64,000 nt of DNA from JACVSF01 sp036702855 (GCA_036702855.1 DATNQF010000242.1:1-64000); one strand, 5' to 3'; shown: positions 25,784 through 34,355, counted from the first letter of the stretch. The notes: generated by a model from the sequence alone, not told the origin. A program made the numbers and translations.

Positions 25784-27233
25784 AGATTTCAACCCCTTCG
25801 AGTTCACGGTCAGAACTGCTGGCCACTTCTATAAGGGTGGCAAGAAAATCCCGTACAAGGACAATTGGGGAAATGATAAGGAGCGGGTTGGCGCGAACTT
25901 GGGAAATTCAGGGCTGCGATTCCACTCCGAAGACCCTAGAGCTGTTCAACTGTTCAAGCGGTTCTATGGAGCCAAGTTACAGAAGAGAGAGGACGGGCTT
26001 CTGGTGGTTCCCGAAGTCAACATCTACCTACCTTTTGAATCAATCAATCACAACTATGTGGTTGGTTATGGCCAGTACAAACAAGGGGGTGGCTTTCAAC
26101 ATCTCTGTACGGGCACCACAATCATTCGTGAGAAGGTGAAAAAGTCTTACAAAAACTCAAAGGGTGAGGAGTTCTTTTCATGGCCAGTTGAGCAGGTTAA
26201 AAAGCCTTGTCCTGCTGCCGGAAGCAGTCAAAAATGTACTGATTGCCAGTACATCAGGCGGCTAACCTTCTACATTGCTGAACTCTACGATGAAGGGTTC
26301 AAGCGAGCGTTCACCCTCAATACACCGGCGGCAAATGAGTCGCAGTTGCTGTTTGACCTCAAAGAGTACCTACGACAAATCAAGGCACTGGGGGGTGACA
26401 ACGTTTCTAGCTTGCCGGTTGCAGTGGCGGCTAGTCCAGAAACCAGCTTCTTCATAAGGTGGAAACTGACTCGCGCACCCGAAATGATTGGGGTCCCAAT
26501 GACCGAAAAGCGAGGTGGTAAAACCGTTCAAACTGGCCAGCAAACCCAGAAAGAGGAATGGTTGCTACACATTGAGCCTGAACAGGCTTGGTGGGACACC
26601 ATCATGGAGCGCATGGGCAAAGGGGCTTACAGAATCGATAGAGAAACGGGTCGGGCTATTTGCATGGCCGATGAACGCCTCAAGTATCTACAAGGTATGG
26701 CCACAGCAGCTCAGCAAATGGCTGTTGCTGGCGCTACCATCAACCACTACCTGCCAGGCGCGATCGCCCAAATAGGTCAGCCCCAACTCGAAGGAGAGGT
26801 AGAGGTCCTCGATGCGACGATAACCGGAGTGTCGCTAAATGGTGATCAGCCGCTCGACGTTGAGATTCAGGAGGTTCTAGGGGTAGAGGATGCGCCCTTC
26901 AACCCCAAAAGTCCTAACCCCGCAAACATAAATCGCTTCCGCCAGGTGGCGAGGCTGATGACGTTGGAGGATACGGCGATCGCACAGGCTATTCGTGCCT
27001 GCTACGAAGGACGACACTCCTCAGAGTTGCGTGAGGTCCACTGCCGCAAAGTGATCGACCACATGCTGATCGATTGGGCAATGCAGCAGGCAAAAGGAGA
27101 TGAGCCGCTGTTCCCATCTAAAGATGCTGCTGAGGCGTTTATGCTCTCCCAAAAGTTGCCGAGAGAAGACGTAAAGCGAACTCAGTGGTGGATTCAAAGA
27201 GTTGTTTTGTTGCAGGAGGGAGGTGAGCTATAG
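25761..27233 (+). CDS. Hypothetical protein with Cys motif
   Basis: Protein of 490 residues with a GGAGGAGG site. Residues about 150-165 contain CPAAGSSQKCTDC, a possible metal site, within a beta-rich N-terminal half; the C-terminal 100 residues are helical. The general layout recalls phage proteins annotated as recombination directionality factor-like or metal-binding, but the match is too weak to name. Next start follows its stop directly. Confidence 0.7.
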   Translation: MPEVLLPEDFNPFEFTVRTAGHFYKGGKKIPYKDNWGNDKERVGANLGNSGLRFHSEDPRAVQLFKRFYGAKLQKREDGLLVVPEVNIYLPFESINHNYVVGYGQYKQGGGFQHLCTGTTIIREKVKKSYKNSKGEEFFSWPVEQVKKPCPAAGSSQKCTDCQYIRRLTFYIAELYDEGFKRAFTLNTPAANESQLLFDLKEYLRQIKALGGDNVSSLPVAVAASPETSFFIRWKLTRAPEMIGVPMTEKRGGKTVQTGQQTQKEEWLLHIEPEQAWWDTIMERMGKGAYRIDRETGRAICMADERLKYLQGMATAAQQMAVAGATINHYLPGAIAQIGQPQLEGEVEVLDATITGVSLNGDQPLDVEIQEVLGVEDAPFNPKSPNPANINRFRQVARLMTLEDTAIAQAIRACYEGRHSSELREVHCRKVIDHMLIDWAMQQAKGDEPLFPSKDAAEAFMLSQKLPREDVKRTQWWIQRVVLLQEGGEL

Positions 27234-27494
27234 ATGTTAACGAAAGAGGATTATGACCAAGCACGTCAAGCTGTAATCGAGAAATTTGAACCCACGGAGC
27301 AGGAAACGCTTGAACGCCCGTCAGAGGGAATCAACCTAGAACCATGGGGACCTGTACCCTCTGGCACGGACTATCAGTTTTGGATGGTTATCAATCCAAA
27401 CTGCAAAGGGGGTTTTAGGGCAAAGTGCTACGTTTTCAAGCTGAATGGTGTTTGGAAAGTCGTTGACGAAGGCCAACAAATCCTACAACCCTGA
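27234..27494 (+). CDS. Small hypothetical protein, 86 aa
   Basis: Adjacent to the previous gene with a GGAGGTGAG site in its end, so coupled. A beta-rich C-terminal half (FRAKCYVFKLNGVWKVVDEG). No family recognised. Confidence 0.65.
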   Translation: MLTKEDYDQARQAVIEKFEPTEQETLERPSEGINLEPWGPVPSGTDYQFWMVINPNCKGGFRAKCYVFKLNGVWKVVDEGQQILQP

Positions 27495-27533
27495 GTGGCT
27501 AATTCAATTTTTCATCTAACCGGAGAGTGAGAA

Positions 27534-28166
27534 ATGTCTATTATTCCAGGCTGCCCTTTCAAGTCAGGCGATAAGGTTAGGCTCAAGCCAGAAAAAAAGT
27601 GGTCTTATGGTTATTTTGAGGGAACGGTTACGGGAGAGGTTGATGATGGAGAGCTGGTAGTCAATCTCGATACTCCTGTTCAGATCGCTGGGAGTTCATT
27701 CAGCACGTTTACTTTCCAGTGGCCATCGTTGGAACTGGTATCTTCACAAGAACAAGAGATCGCAAAGCCTGACGGTGAAGTGGTACTGGATGCGATCGCA
27801 CCGGCTGACCGCATTGAACTAATTGAAGACCATGAGGTTTATGCACCTTTCATAGGGTTTTGGTGGTTTGGCATCGCTGTACCCGTTGTGCTGGGAGGGC
27901 TTGAGGGAAAGGAAAAAGAGACGCTGATACGGGTTAAGCAGGCTTTTGCCAAAGGCTATGACGCTCGGATGGCAGGCAGGCATGAAAACTCCTTCTACGC
28001 TGAGAAGTATGATTCTCCCAACCTAGACGCCAGCTTTCTTTACGGCTGGAAAGTAGCCGACTATTTCCAAGAGGGTGTGGTCCCCCAAGAGGAGGTGCCT
28101 GCTGTGAAGGAAGCAGTAGCAGCGGTTGGAACTGACTCTCAAGTAGCTTTTGACAACTACGCCTAA
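27534..28166 (+). CDS. Hypothetical protein: SH3-like N-terminus, RMF-like C-terminal half
   Basis: Protein of 210 residues preceded by CGGAGAGTGAGAAATG, the same leader as the 13367 gene. Residues 8-40 (FKSGDKVRLKPEKKWSYGYF) look like a KOW/SH3-type small barrel. Residues about 140-185 (AFAKGYDARMAGRHENSFYA, then LYGWKVADYF) follow the ribosome-modulation-factor pattern 'A...G..A...G.......W..GW..A'. Both are weak pattern calls; role unknown. Confidence 0.65.
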   Translation: MSIIPGCPFKSGDKVRLKPEKKWSYGYFEGTVTGEVDDGELVVNLDTPVQIAGSSFSTFTFQWPSLELVSSQEQEIAKPDGEVVLDAIAPADRIELIEDHEVYAPFIGFWWFGIAVPVVLGGLEGKEKETLIRVKQAFAKGYDARMAGRHENSFYAEKYDSPNLDASFLYGWKVADYFQEGVVPQEEVPAVKEAVAAVGTDSQVAFDNYA

Positions 28167-28176
28167 GGAAGCGGCC

Positions 28177-28383
28177 ATGCACAGTAATCAAGGTGCTGAA
28201 GTTGAAACAACGCCTCAGGGGAACGTCCATATTTATCTGAAGGGCTCATTAATCAGAGGAATGCACCTCACCCCTCCTGATGCAATAAATCTGGCACTAA
28301 AAATCCTGGTGCTGCATGAGGAGTCAATTTCGCCCGAGCAGTCCGAGGAGTTGAAAAGGCTCCTCGGTTACAGCAATGGCTAG
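28177..28383 (+). CDS. Small hypothetical protein, 68 aa
   Basis: Start chosen at the ATG with an AAGGAAG site; frame is open 27 bases further. Short protein with a beta hairpin (GNVHIYLKGSLIRGMHLTPP) then helices. Overlaps the next gene by eight bases. Confidence 0.65.
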   Translation: MHSNQGAEVETTPQGNVHIYLKGSLIRGMHLTPPDAINLALKILVLHEESISPEQSEELKRLLGYSNG

Positions 28384-28903
28384 AGAAACCTATGACCCTA
28401 ACAAGGTCCGCCCTGCCATGTGCTCTAAGTGTCCGTGGCGACCTGAGAATCAAAGCCGCTTTGGTTCTCGGCTTCTGGCAAAGCTGACAGAAATGGTGCT
28501 GAACTACAGCAATCATTTCTGTCACTTGGAACAGGATCATGGGGAAAGATCAACCTGGAATTGCAGGGGTTCAAGAGATCTGCAGCTAAAAATTGCCTTC
28601 AATATGGGGGTGATTCCGGAACCGACCGACGAAGCATGGCGGCAAACGCTGGAGAAGATCCAGCAAACCTCTATTGGTATCGGCAGGCAGGTTGAACTGC
28701 TGAAAACCCATAAGCGCCACAATCCACTGCTGAAAAAGCATGTGGGTGAAGTTGGCACGGTCACAGCTGGGCCGTATGGGGCAAAGCGTGACAAGTGGTT
28801 GGTCGATTTTGTTGATGAGCAGTTTTGGGTTAGGGAGCAGTATTTAGCGCTCCAGGGGGCTAAGAATGAAACTACCCATGAGGGTTTTACTAGCCAATCA
28901 TAA
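28376..28903 (+). CDS. Cys-rich protein resembling DUF6283
   Basis: Protein of 175 residues. CSKCPWRP (residues 16-23), then CH, then CRG (about residues 49 and 63) gives the CxxCPWR...CH...C.G pattern that I associate with the DUF6283 family, common in phages and plasmids; function of that family is not known. Overlaps both neighbours, so part of an operon with the DpdA-like gene that follows. Confidence 0.65.
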   Translation: MARETYDPNKVRPAMCSKCPWRPENQSRFGSRLLAKLTEMVLNYSNHFCHLEQDHGERSTWNCRGSRDLQLKIAFNMGVIPEPTDEAWRQTLEKIQQTSIGIGRQVELLKTHKRHNPLLKKHVGEVGTVTAGPYGAKRDKWLVDFVDEQFWVREQYLALQGAKNETTHEGFTSQS

Positions 28904-29879
28904 AGGTTGGTTTTTTCACCATTGGAATGCGATCGCTGAAGATGCAGTCGGGCATCTTTGGTCCCCAAGTCCCACCCCGGTTACGATCTATCCCCACGTC
29001 ATTAGAGCCTGCGACAATGGCCGCTATGCTGCTGTAGTCAATGGCTCTGCCTGGTCTGAGGAAGAGTTTCTAGCCTTCGCCAAGCAAGAGGCTCGACGTA
29101 AAGCCAAACCGCTGTGGATCACGGTTCCCGATATCCCATTCGATGCAGCGGCCACACTCCGGGAGTGGGACTATTGGGAACCTAAGTTGAGAGGCTTGGG
29201 TGTCCCGCTGGCCATGTGTGTTCAAGATGGGATGACCCCGGAGGACACGGCACCGGCTGATGTGATTTTCATTGGGGGATCGGACGGTTGGAGGTGGCAA
29301 CCTTCTGTCATCCCGGAGTTCATTGATACCGGCAAGTTCGTCCACGTTGGGCGAATCAACGGCAATAAGCTTTGGGTCTGCGATCGCCTGGGCGTTGACT
29401 CATGCGACGGCACCGGCTGGTTTAGGGGAGATCAACAGCAGCTCGCCAAGCTGGAGTATTATCTACGTTGCCGTGTGGGTCAGGCGATTCCCCCACCGGC
29501 TGACGTTGATGATCCCCTGGCTGAGCCATCGCTGGCTCTAACCTACTACCGTCGATGGTTCCAGCAACCCCAAAGGCCAACCACCGTCAACACAGATCCG
29601 ATCATGCCTGAACACATTGAGATGGCAATGCGCCACTGGGTACCCGTTCCCACGAAGCGGCTGCCGACTCGCTATGTGGTCGAGCACGAGGGAAAACTCT
29701 ACCCACCAAAGGAACTGATAGCTCAGGCAAACTTCTGGGCTAGGGGATCAGTGCTGCACCCACGCTATTTCCTGGGTGGGCAAAAAGCAGCAAACCGATT
29801 CCTTGACCAACGGGGATTCAAAGTTAGACAAGCCACCCGAGAGGAGATAAAAACCATTGAAACAACCATCGAAAAGTAG
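28866..29879 (+). CDS. DpdA-like TGT-fold protein with C-terminal ScoMcrA-head-like domain
   Basis: Protein of 337 residues. Residues 84-183 carry the run of motifs known from phage DpdA/tRNA-guanine transglycosylase-like proteins: WITVPDIP (84-91), CVQDG (118-122), FIGGS (135-139), HVGRINGNK (160-168) and GVDSCDGT (176-183), the latter corresponding to the GVDxFD region that holds the TGT nucleophile Asp. DpdA enzymes exchange guanine in DNA for a 7-deazaguanine. Residues about 248-320 (GKLYPPKELIAQANFW, then YFLGGQKAANRFLDQRGFKV) match the small domain at the N-terminus of ScoMcrA-type modification-dependent nucleases. The fusion would join base exchange to a modified-DNA reader. Start ATG overlaps the previous gene; a second ATG is 12 bases on. 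Confidence 0.6.
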   Translation: MKLPMRVLLANHKGWFFHHWNAIAEDAVGHLWSPSPTPVTIYPHVIRACDNGRYAAVVNGSAWSEEEFLAFAKQEARRKAKPLWITVPDIPFDAAATLREWDYWEPKLRGLGVPLAMCVQDGMTPEDTAPADVIFIGGSDGWRWQPSVIPEFIDTGKFVHVGRINGNKLWVCDRLGVDSCDGTGWFRGDQQQLAKLEYYLRCRVGQAIPPPADVDDPLAEPSLALTYYRRWFQQPQRPTTVNTDPIMPEHIEMAMRHWVPVPTKRLPTRYVVEHEGKLYPPKELIAQANFWARGSVLHPRYFLGGQKAANRFLDQRGFKVRQATREEIKTIETTIEK

Positions 29880-30357
29880 AACAGTAGAATACAAGACCCC
29901 TTTCATGCTCAACACGGTTGCTTATCTAGTGCAGCAAATGTTTGATTATGGGGCTAAGCAACTGGTCTATGCCGAAGAAAGCAAGGGTGTAACCAACTTC
30001 TGCACCGTAATTGCGATGGGGGAGGATGCGGATGCAATCATCCAGTTCCTTAAGCAGAGAGATGCTGAGAAGGATTTGCTAGAAGATAGCTCAGACACCC
30101 CAACCATTAGCGACGAATTGCCCAACCCCGTGATCATTCAGTTTTGCTGTGAAAAGGATTGCGGCCAGCGCTGGCATGCAGAAATCACCTTCTCGCCTGA
30201 GGTCTGCCCTCGGTGCAATTCGAGGGACATTGGTTGGACAGCTGAGGATCTGTGTGAGGACTGGGAGGGAGAACTAAAACTGCTGAGGCAAAGTTACCGA
30301 ATGGAGCAAACCGAGGAGGGTATGACTTGGGTATTGATAGATAGACCCAATGCTTAA
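29857..30357 (+). CDS. Zinc-ribbon protein, TTG start
   Basis: Protein of 166 residues from a TTG that has a GAGGAGAT site; an in-frame ATG at 29904 is the alternative. CCEKDCGQRW (residues about 97-106) and CPRCNS (about 116-121) form a zinc ribbon, with an acidic C-terminus. Overlaps the DpdA-like gene by 23 bases, so the two are co-translated and may be partners. Confidence 0.65.
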   Translation: MKQPSKSRTVEYKTPFMLNTVAYLVQQMFDYGAKQLVYAEESKGVTNFCTVIAMGEDADAIIQFLKQRDAEKDLLEDSSDTPTISDELPNPVIIQFCCEKDCGQRWHAEITFSPEVCPRCNSRDIGWTAEDLCEDWEGELKLLRQSYRMEQTEEGMTWVLIDRPNA

Positions 30358-30390
30358 CGATCTAATCTGAAATGGCTGTCGGAGTATTCA

Positions 30391-30711
30391 ATGGAAATTT
30401 GGACTAGAGCATATTTACCTTCTCAAAAAACCGCTTCTCAATGGCTGGAAGATTCTCAAACAGAGGCATTGTTGAAGCATTCAGGCAACGTAGCCTGCTA
30501 CTACTGCGAGAAGCATAAAGAGGGTTCGATCATTATCAGCACCAAAGATGAGGCTTTGTATAAAAGTCTTGCCAGCAGAATTAATGAAACAGGTTTAGTG
30601 TTGTCCGAGTCTAGCAAGATCTTGTCATCAGGGCATTTTGTCTCTGTTTTCTGCTTGCCTATTTCCTGGGAGTCCGCTCAAAGGCATTTTGACTGGTTGA
30701 AAGATGCCTGA
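30391..30711 (+). CDS. Small hypothetical protein, 106 aa
   Basis: Protein of 106 residues with a CGGAG site. CYYCEKH suggests one Cys pair. No family recognised. Confidence 0.65.
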   Translation: MEIWTRAYLPSQKTASQWLEDSQTEALLKHSGNVACYYCEKHKEGSIIISTKDEALYKSLASRINETGLVLSESSKILSSGHFVSVFCLPISWESAQRHFDWLKDA

Positions 30712-30755
30712 GCAGGCTGCCTGATTAAGAAGGATAGTGGGCATGCTACCGGGGG

Positions 30756-31658
30756 GTGTACGTGGCTAAAGATAAGAACAATCTAATCAACATAAACAGA
30801 GTCCGACCGTGGAAGTGGGCTGGGTGCAAGAAATGGCTGGCACCCATAATGTCCCAAATCTGGGAGCAGCACAGCGATCGCAGATGGTTCGATCCCTTCT
30901 GTGGCAGTGGGGCTCTACCGTTTCTGCTCGAACCTAGACAGGCGTTGCTTGCCGATGCTAACCCCTACTTAATCTGCTCTTACGAGTGGGTTAGGGCTGG
31001 GGCAAAGCGAACCATCGACTTCGAGATGAACCAGGCCAGATACTATGAACTGCGTTCGGAGTTCAACCAGCGTCGGCGCAACTTTCAGTCGAAGGGCGAT
31101 CGCCTATGGCTGGGTGAGGCATTGTGGCTTCTCAATCGCAGCTGCCACAGCGGGTTGTGGCGCACAAACGGGAATGGGCAATTTAATGTTGGGTTTGGCT
31201 TCTACAAGAAGCTTTCAAATGTTGACTTTGCCCCATACATTGAGATGGTCAAGCAATGGGATATCAGGCATTCCAGCTTTAGAAAGTCTTGGTGTTTGGT
31301 CAAACCTGAAGACTTTCTATTTCTAGACCCACCGTATAGCGAGAAATTTGTCTCCTATACACAGGATCGTTTTCCCTGGAGTGAGCAGGTTGAGCTAGCT
31401 AAAAGAGCGGCTGACCATGCTGGGCCAGTGGTGATTTGCAATAGTGCCACATGGTCGATTGTCGATCTCTATTCGACCTATGGATTTGAGATTTTCTACT
31501 TGCAGTCCGATCAGCACATTAGACAAGGTTTGAGGAAGGTGGTGCATGAAGTCTTTGCAACAAGAAACATCAAAGTCTCCTGCTGGGGAGGAGGCAAATT
31601 CAGGTCCGTTCCTGACTCCTTGGCAGCAATACCCCGGCAGCTCATGGTTCAACTCTAA
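30756..31658 (+). CDS. DNA adenine methylase, D12 class (Dam-like), second copy
   Basis: Protein of 300 residues from GTG; a second GTG lies six bases on and no clear ribosome binding site is seen. Motifs in order: WAGCKKWL (21-28, the WxGGK region with Cys for Gly), DPFCGSGAL (46-54, SAM binding), ADANP (66-70), NGNGQFNVGFG (138-148, the family's substrate loop) and FLDPPYSE (189-196, catalytic DPPY). It is clearly distinct from the 18620 methylase, so the element carries two adenine methylases, probably with different target sites. No partner nuclease is adjacent. Confidence 0.88.
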   Translation: MYVAKDKNNLININRVRPWKWAGCKKWLAPIMSQIWEQHSDRRWFDPFCGSGALPFLLEPRQALLADANPYLICSYEWVRAGAKRTIDFEMNQARYYELRSEFNQRRRNFQSKGDRLWLGEALWLLNRSCHSGLWRTNGNGQFNVGFGFYKKLSNVDFAPYIEMVKQWDIRHSSFRKSWCLVKPEDFLFLDPPYSEKFVSYTQDRFPWSEQVELAKRAADHAGPVVICNSATWSIVDLYSTYGFEIFYLQSDQHIRQGLRKVVHEVFATRNIKVSCWGGGKFRSVPDSLAAIPRQLMVQL

Positions 31659-31998
31659 GACGGGGGAGGTCGAAGAATATGAATCGCCTTGGGCTGACAA
31701 CGTATGGATAGAGAACTCTTTCCTGCGCAACGCAGCATTGCCCTATCTAAGGAAACGGCAAGATGAGTTCCTCCGGAATATGGAAGAGAATATTCCAGTC
31801 AAAGAAATTAAATGGCAGTGGATTTCAGTTATGCCGAATTTCTGGATTCAGTTGGATAGGCAAATTGAGTTATACGAAAAAGCGCCCTATCCTTTGAAGT
31901 CAGCACTGGCAAGACAGTTAGCTACAGCTGCTTGGGCAGTTAGTCAATGGTCCTTACATGGTCAGGAAAATGAGCGATCTGGATTTACCCCTACCTGA
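31546..31998 (+). CDS. Hypothetical protein overlapping the methylase end
   Basis: Protein of 150 residues whose ATG, with an AAGGTGG site, lies 113 bases inside the methylase gene in another frame. Trp-rich, soluble. Because the overlap is long, a later start is possible; the C-terminal 80 residues beyond the methylase are the best supported part. Confidence 0.55.
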   Translation: MKSLQQETSKSPAGEEANSGPFLTPWQQYPGSSWFNSKTGEVEEYESPWADNVWIENSFLRNAALPYLRKRQDEFLRNMEENIPVKEIKWQWISVMPNFWIQLDRQIELYEKAPYPLKSALARQLATAAWAVSQWSLHGQENERSGFTPT

Positions 31999-32104
31999 GG
32001 GGATTGAGGCTATAGATCTCCTAAACCAAAGCGGCGGAAACATTGAAGTATCCGTCTATGGCGTAAGAATTGACAGATGTAGCATTGCAAATCGAATTGA
32101 TTAA
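31970..32104 (+). CDS. Small hypothetical protein, 44 aa
   Basis: Short frame of 44 codons overlapping the previous gene by 29 bases, with an AGGA site. Starts MSDLDLPLPEGIEAIDLLNQ. Acidic. Supported only by frame and spacing. Confidence 0.45.
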   Translation: MSDLDLPLPEGIEAIDLLNQSGGNIEVSVYGVRIDRCSIANRID

Positions 32105-32120
32105 GGCGAGAATACAGACA

Positions 32121-32213
32121 TTGAAAATCCCTATAGGGACTTGAAAACTTGATTTACTAATAAGGTCTGCGACAGGGCAGCCCTTAGCTGAATCCCTCTA
32201 AGGGACTGAAACC
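32121..32213 (+). CRISPR. CRISPR-like repeat pair (remnant or operator pair)
   Basis: Two related units: GAAAATCCCTATAGGGACTT followed by GAAAAC (32123-32148) and GAATCCCTCTAAGGGACTGA followed by AACC (32190-32213), about 65 bases apart. Both have the AATCCC...GGGACTGAAAC form of the 3' half of many cyanobacterial CRISPR repeats. The 5' halves do not match, and no cas gene is in the window, so this is at best a decayed two-repeat array. Alternatively the CCCTATAGGG and CCCTCTAAGGG palindromes are operators for the HTH gene that starts 30 bases later. Confidence 0.35.
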
Positions 32214-32242
32214 AACGGAGTTTCAGTATTGAGAGATTAGGT

Positions 32243-32542
32243 ATGAATGAGTCCACAAAAGAAAAGGTTGTCTACAGTGCTTCAGAGATTTTCGCATTGT
32301 GGAGGGAATATCCTAGGCGTGACCTAGAACCACCATACTCAACAGCAGTTGCCATCTTAGATGAGCTGGCAGGTGCTCCAAGAAAATTGAGTGAGGTGGC
32401 TGAAGCTTTGGACATAAACCAGAGCACGGTGAGCGAGTACATTAACGCCATGAAAAACGCTGGAGTGCCGATCATTGTTGACTCGATCAGCAATGGCTCA
32501 GGTACAGGTAGAGACAATTCAACGTATTACGTTCAGGAGTAA
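32243..32542 (+). CDS. Winged-helix/HTH transcription regulator, small
   Basis: Protein of 99 residues with a helix-turn-helix at about 35-80: AVAILDELAGAPRKLSEVAE, then LDINQSTVSEYINAMKNAGV, the usual ArsR/MarR/IclR-type pattern with a beta wing region following. A small regulator that could act on the palindromic units just upstream or on the operon that follows. No ligand-binding part is present. Confidence 0.75.
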   Translation: MNESTKEKVVYSASEIFALWREYPRRDLEPPYSTAVAILDELAGAPRKLSEVAEALDINQSTVSEYINAMKNAGVPIIVDSISNGSGTGRDNSTYYVQE

Positions 32543-32548
32543 AAAGAG

Positions 32549-33022
32549 ATGCTGACGGTGACAAAGGTAATTCTCGGGGAAACTGGAGAGATAATCCCTT
32601 TGCCAATGCTGAATTTCGAGGATATCAAAACGCCTCTATATATCTTTCCTATGGAAATGTATTTTGGGCTAAGGGTTGTAGAGGGAGAGGTTGTAGTTAC
32701 GCAGGATCTACAATCCTGCAAGGTTCTGGCTTGGCGGTTTGTTGAAGGTGAATCAGACCAGTGGCACGATTTTACAAAAGAGGAAAACCCGTTTAGCAAT
32801 CCGCTAATGAATTTCCAAATAGATTTTCCTCTAGATGAGAATGAGGAGGAATCTATTTCCTGGTTCCCATATCCTGCTGATGGTGAACCGGGACAAGTTC
32901 AGAAATACGTTTATTCGCCAGAGAGTTACGGAAACTACAAAGAAGTAGGGGAGTCTGTAAGGATGTCTTTTCAAGACTTTGTTGACAAGTATGGCCCAAA
33001 ACCTGAAAACAATGACAACTAA
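32549..33022 (+). CDS. Hypothetical acidic protein
   Basis: Protein of 157 residues, six bases after the HTH gene. Beta-rich and acidic, Trp and Pro in the C-terminal half. No family recognised. Confidence 0.65.
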   Translation: MLTVTKVILGETGEIIPLPMLNFEDIKTPLYIFPMEMYFGLRVVEGEVVVTQDLQSCKVLAWRFVEGESDQWHDFTKEENPFSNPLMNFQIDFPLDENEEESISWFPYPADGEPGQVQKYVYSPESYGNYKEVGESVRMSFQDFVDKYGPKPENNDN

Positions 33023-33200
33023 AACTTTGTTTGCTGCATTGGTCGAACTCAAAAAAAGACCGGGAATGCAGATGGAAAAATTACTCCTGGCTCATGCGAT
33101 CGCGCGAAAGATTGATAGAGGGAGAAGAAGCCGATTTTTGATGTTGGTTGAGATGGAAGTTGGATTGATGTATTCATCTGTTTTAGGGAGTGAAAAATGA
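33012..33200 (+). CDS. Small basic protein, 62 aa
   Basis: Start at the ATG overlapping the previous stop by 11 bases. Helical, Lys/Arg-rich (HAIARKIDRGRRSR). Its TGA overlaps the ATG of the broken gene that follows. Confidence 0.6.
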   Translation: MTTKTLFAALVELKKRPGMQMEKLLLAHAIARKIDRGRRSRFLMLVEMEVGLMYSSVLGSEK

Positions 33201-33570
33201 CGGTACTAAAATCAACCACGAACTTAGAAAGAGCAGGGAACCGCAATATCAAGATTGATATAGATGAATCATGGAGTGGAGACAAAATCCAAAGGGCTCA
33301 CCTTAACCAGCTTGAAGTGGGTTTCAAGTTGGAACCCACTTCAAGCTGGCTCACTACACAGAAACATGGCTGTGCCTAATTTCACCAACGGGTGAGCATG
33401 TTGTAGCACCTCAAGCTGAAATGGAAGCTGGAGTCTTAGTTGAGGTTGAACAGGATGAGATGGGCTTTTGCGAGAAGGTTCAAGATCCTGCTTCAAAGTT
33501 GATGTACTCACCTGAAACGGAAGACATACATGGTAGGCCTACAAACGTAAACCTCAGCTATCTGCCATGA
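33197..33570 (+). pseudogene. Frameshifted hypothetical gene (17-base templated insertion)
   Basis: The frame opened by the ATG stops early at 33379, but the sequence beyond continues as an open -1 frame to TGA at 33568. Removing the 17 bases 33329-33345 restores one frame that reads ...LNQLEVGFKLAHYTETWLCL... for about 118 residues. The inserted bases are, for 13 of 17, the reverse complement of the sequence just upstream. The repaired protein has no recognised family. An assembly error at the hairpin is an alternative. Confidence 0.7.
33307..33349. repeat. Perfect inverted repeat from templated insertion
   Basis: 17-bp arms beginning CCAGCTTGAAGTGGGTT, nine-base spacer TCAAGTTGG, then the exact reverse complement. 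Without the inserted bases the site would be a 10-bp-stem, six-base-loop hairpin, which explains how a polymerase could switch strands here. Confidence 0.9.
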
Positions 33571-34355
33571 CACAGAATCGCATTCATTTAGTTGATGCGC
33601 CTGAATGGTTCTACGATCGCAGGCTTCCCAGTCCAGTTAATCCTCCAACTTATTTGAGGGAGATGGTACAGCTTGGGAAGCTGACAAACGATGATGTAAC
33701 ACCAAAGCCTCCACCTAAACCCTTCTGGATTTTGGGCAGTCAAGGATTGCTGGTTATAAATTCCATCATTAACCATCCGGCTACCCCAACCAGCGAACGG
33801 ATGATGAGCGTGATAATCGCTCCACCTAAACCGTTCTCTGAGCCAGTGATGAAGCTGGCGAAACGGGCGATCGCTTACTGGGACAGCATATTCAACACAT
33901 GGCGCATCCCAATTAGGAACCACAACAGGGCTACGGCAATAGCGTGGGCTCAGGAAGCCTTTTATGAGGTTGATTGGGAAGATGCGCCCATACTGCTGTC
34001 TTGGGCCGCTAGGGGGGAAACGGTTGCCAACAATCTGCTAGCCAGGTGGTCTGTTGGGAAAAGTGTTGACGCTCCCTGTCTAAGACCCCTGGTTCGGCTG
34101 GGTCTATCAAGGTCAGCCCTGATAGAAGAGGCGCTGACCGCTTATAACCAGAGGGCAGCAAAACCTCTGAACTGCGATCGCATGAGCAGGAAGGAAGTAG
34201 AGAGAGTGCTGTTAGCTCATGTCAGGCACAACCATACTGACTACCACAACATGCTGTGGTGGGAGCGTCGATACAGGCGGTTAGAAGATGCTGATGTAGA
34301 GAGAATCCGCAATATGGTAAACGCCGAGATTGTCAGTTTGTACGGAGAGTGTTGA
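33567..34355 (+). CDS. Hypothetical protein
   Basis: Protein of 262 residues whose ATG overlaps the stop of the broken gene. Pro-rich segment near 45-55 (PKPPPKPF). The C-terminal 60 residues (VERVLLAHVRHNHTDYHNML) carry the H-R/N-H-x-T-x-Y-x-x-L pattern seen at the ends of several uncharacterised phage proteins. Function unknown. Confidence 0.7.
   Translation: MTQNRIHLVDAPEWFYDRRLPSPVNPPTYLREMVQLGKLTNDDVTPKPPPKPFWILGSQGLLVINSIINHPATPTSERMMSVIIAPPKPFSEPVMKLAKRAIAYWDSIFNTWRIPIRNHNRATAIAWAQEAFYEVDWEDAPILLSWAARGETVANNLLARWSVGKSVDAPCLRPLVRLGLSRSALIEEALTAYNQRAAKPLNCDRMSRKEVERVLLAHVRHNHTDYHNMLWWERRYRRLEDADVERIRNMVNAEIVSLYGEC

Noticed and set aside
33307..33349. Programmed -1 frameshift at the inverted repeat
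   Set aside because: No slippery heptamer in the right place, and removal of the inserted 17 bases restores one frame more simply.
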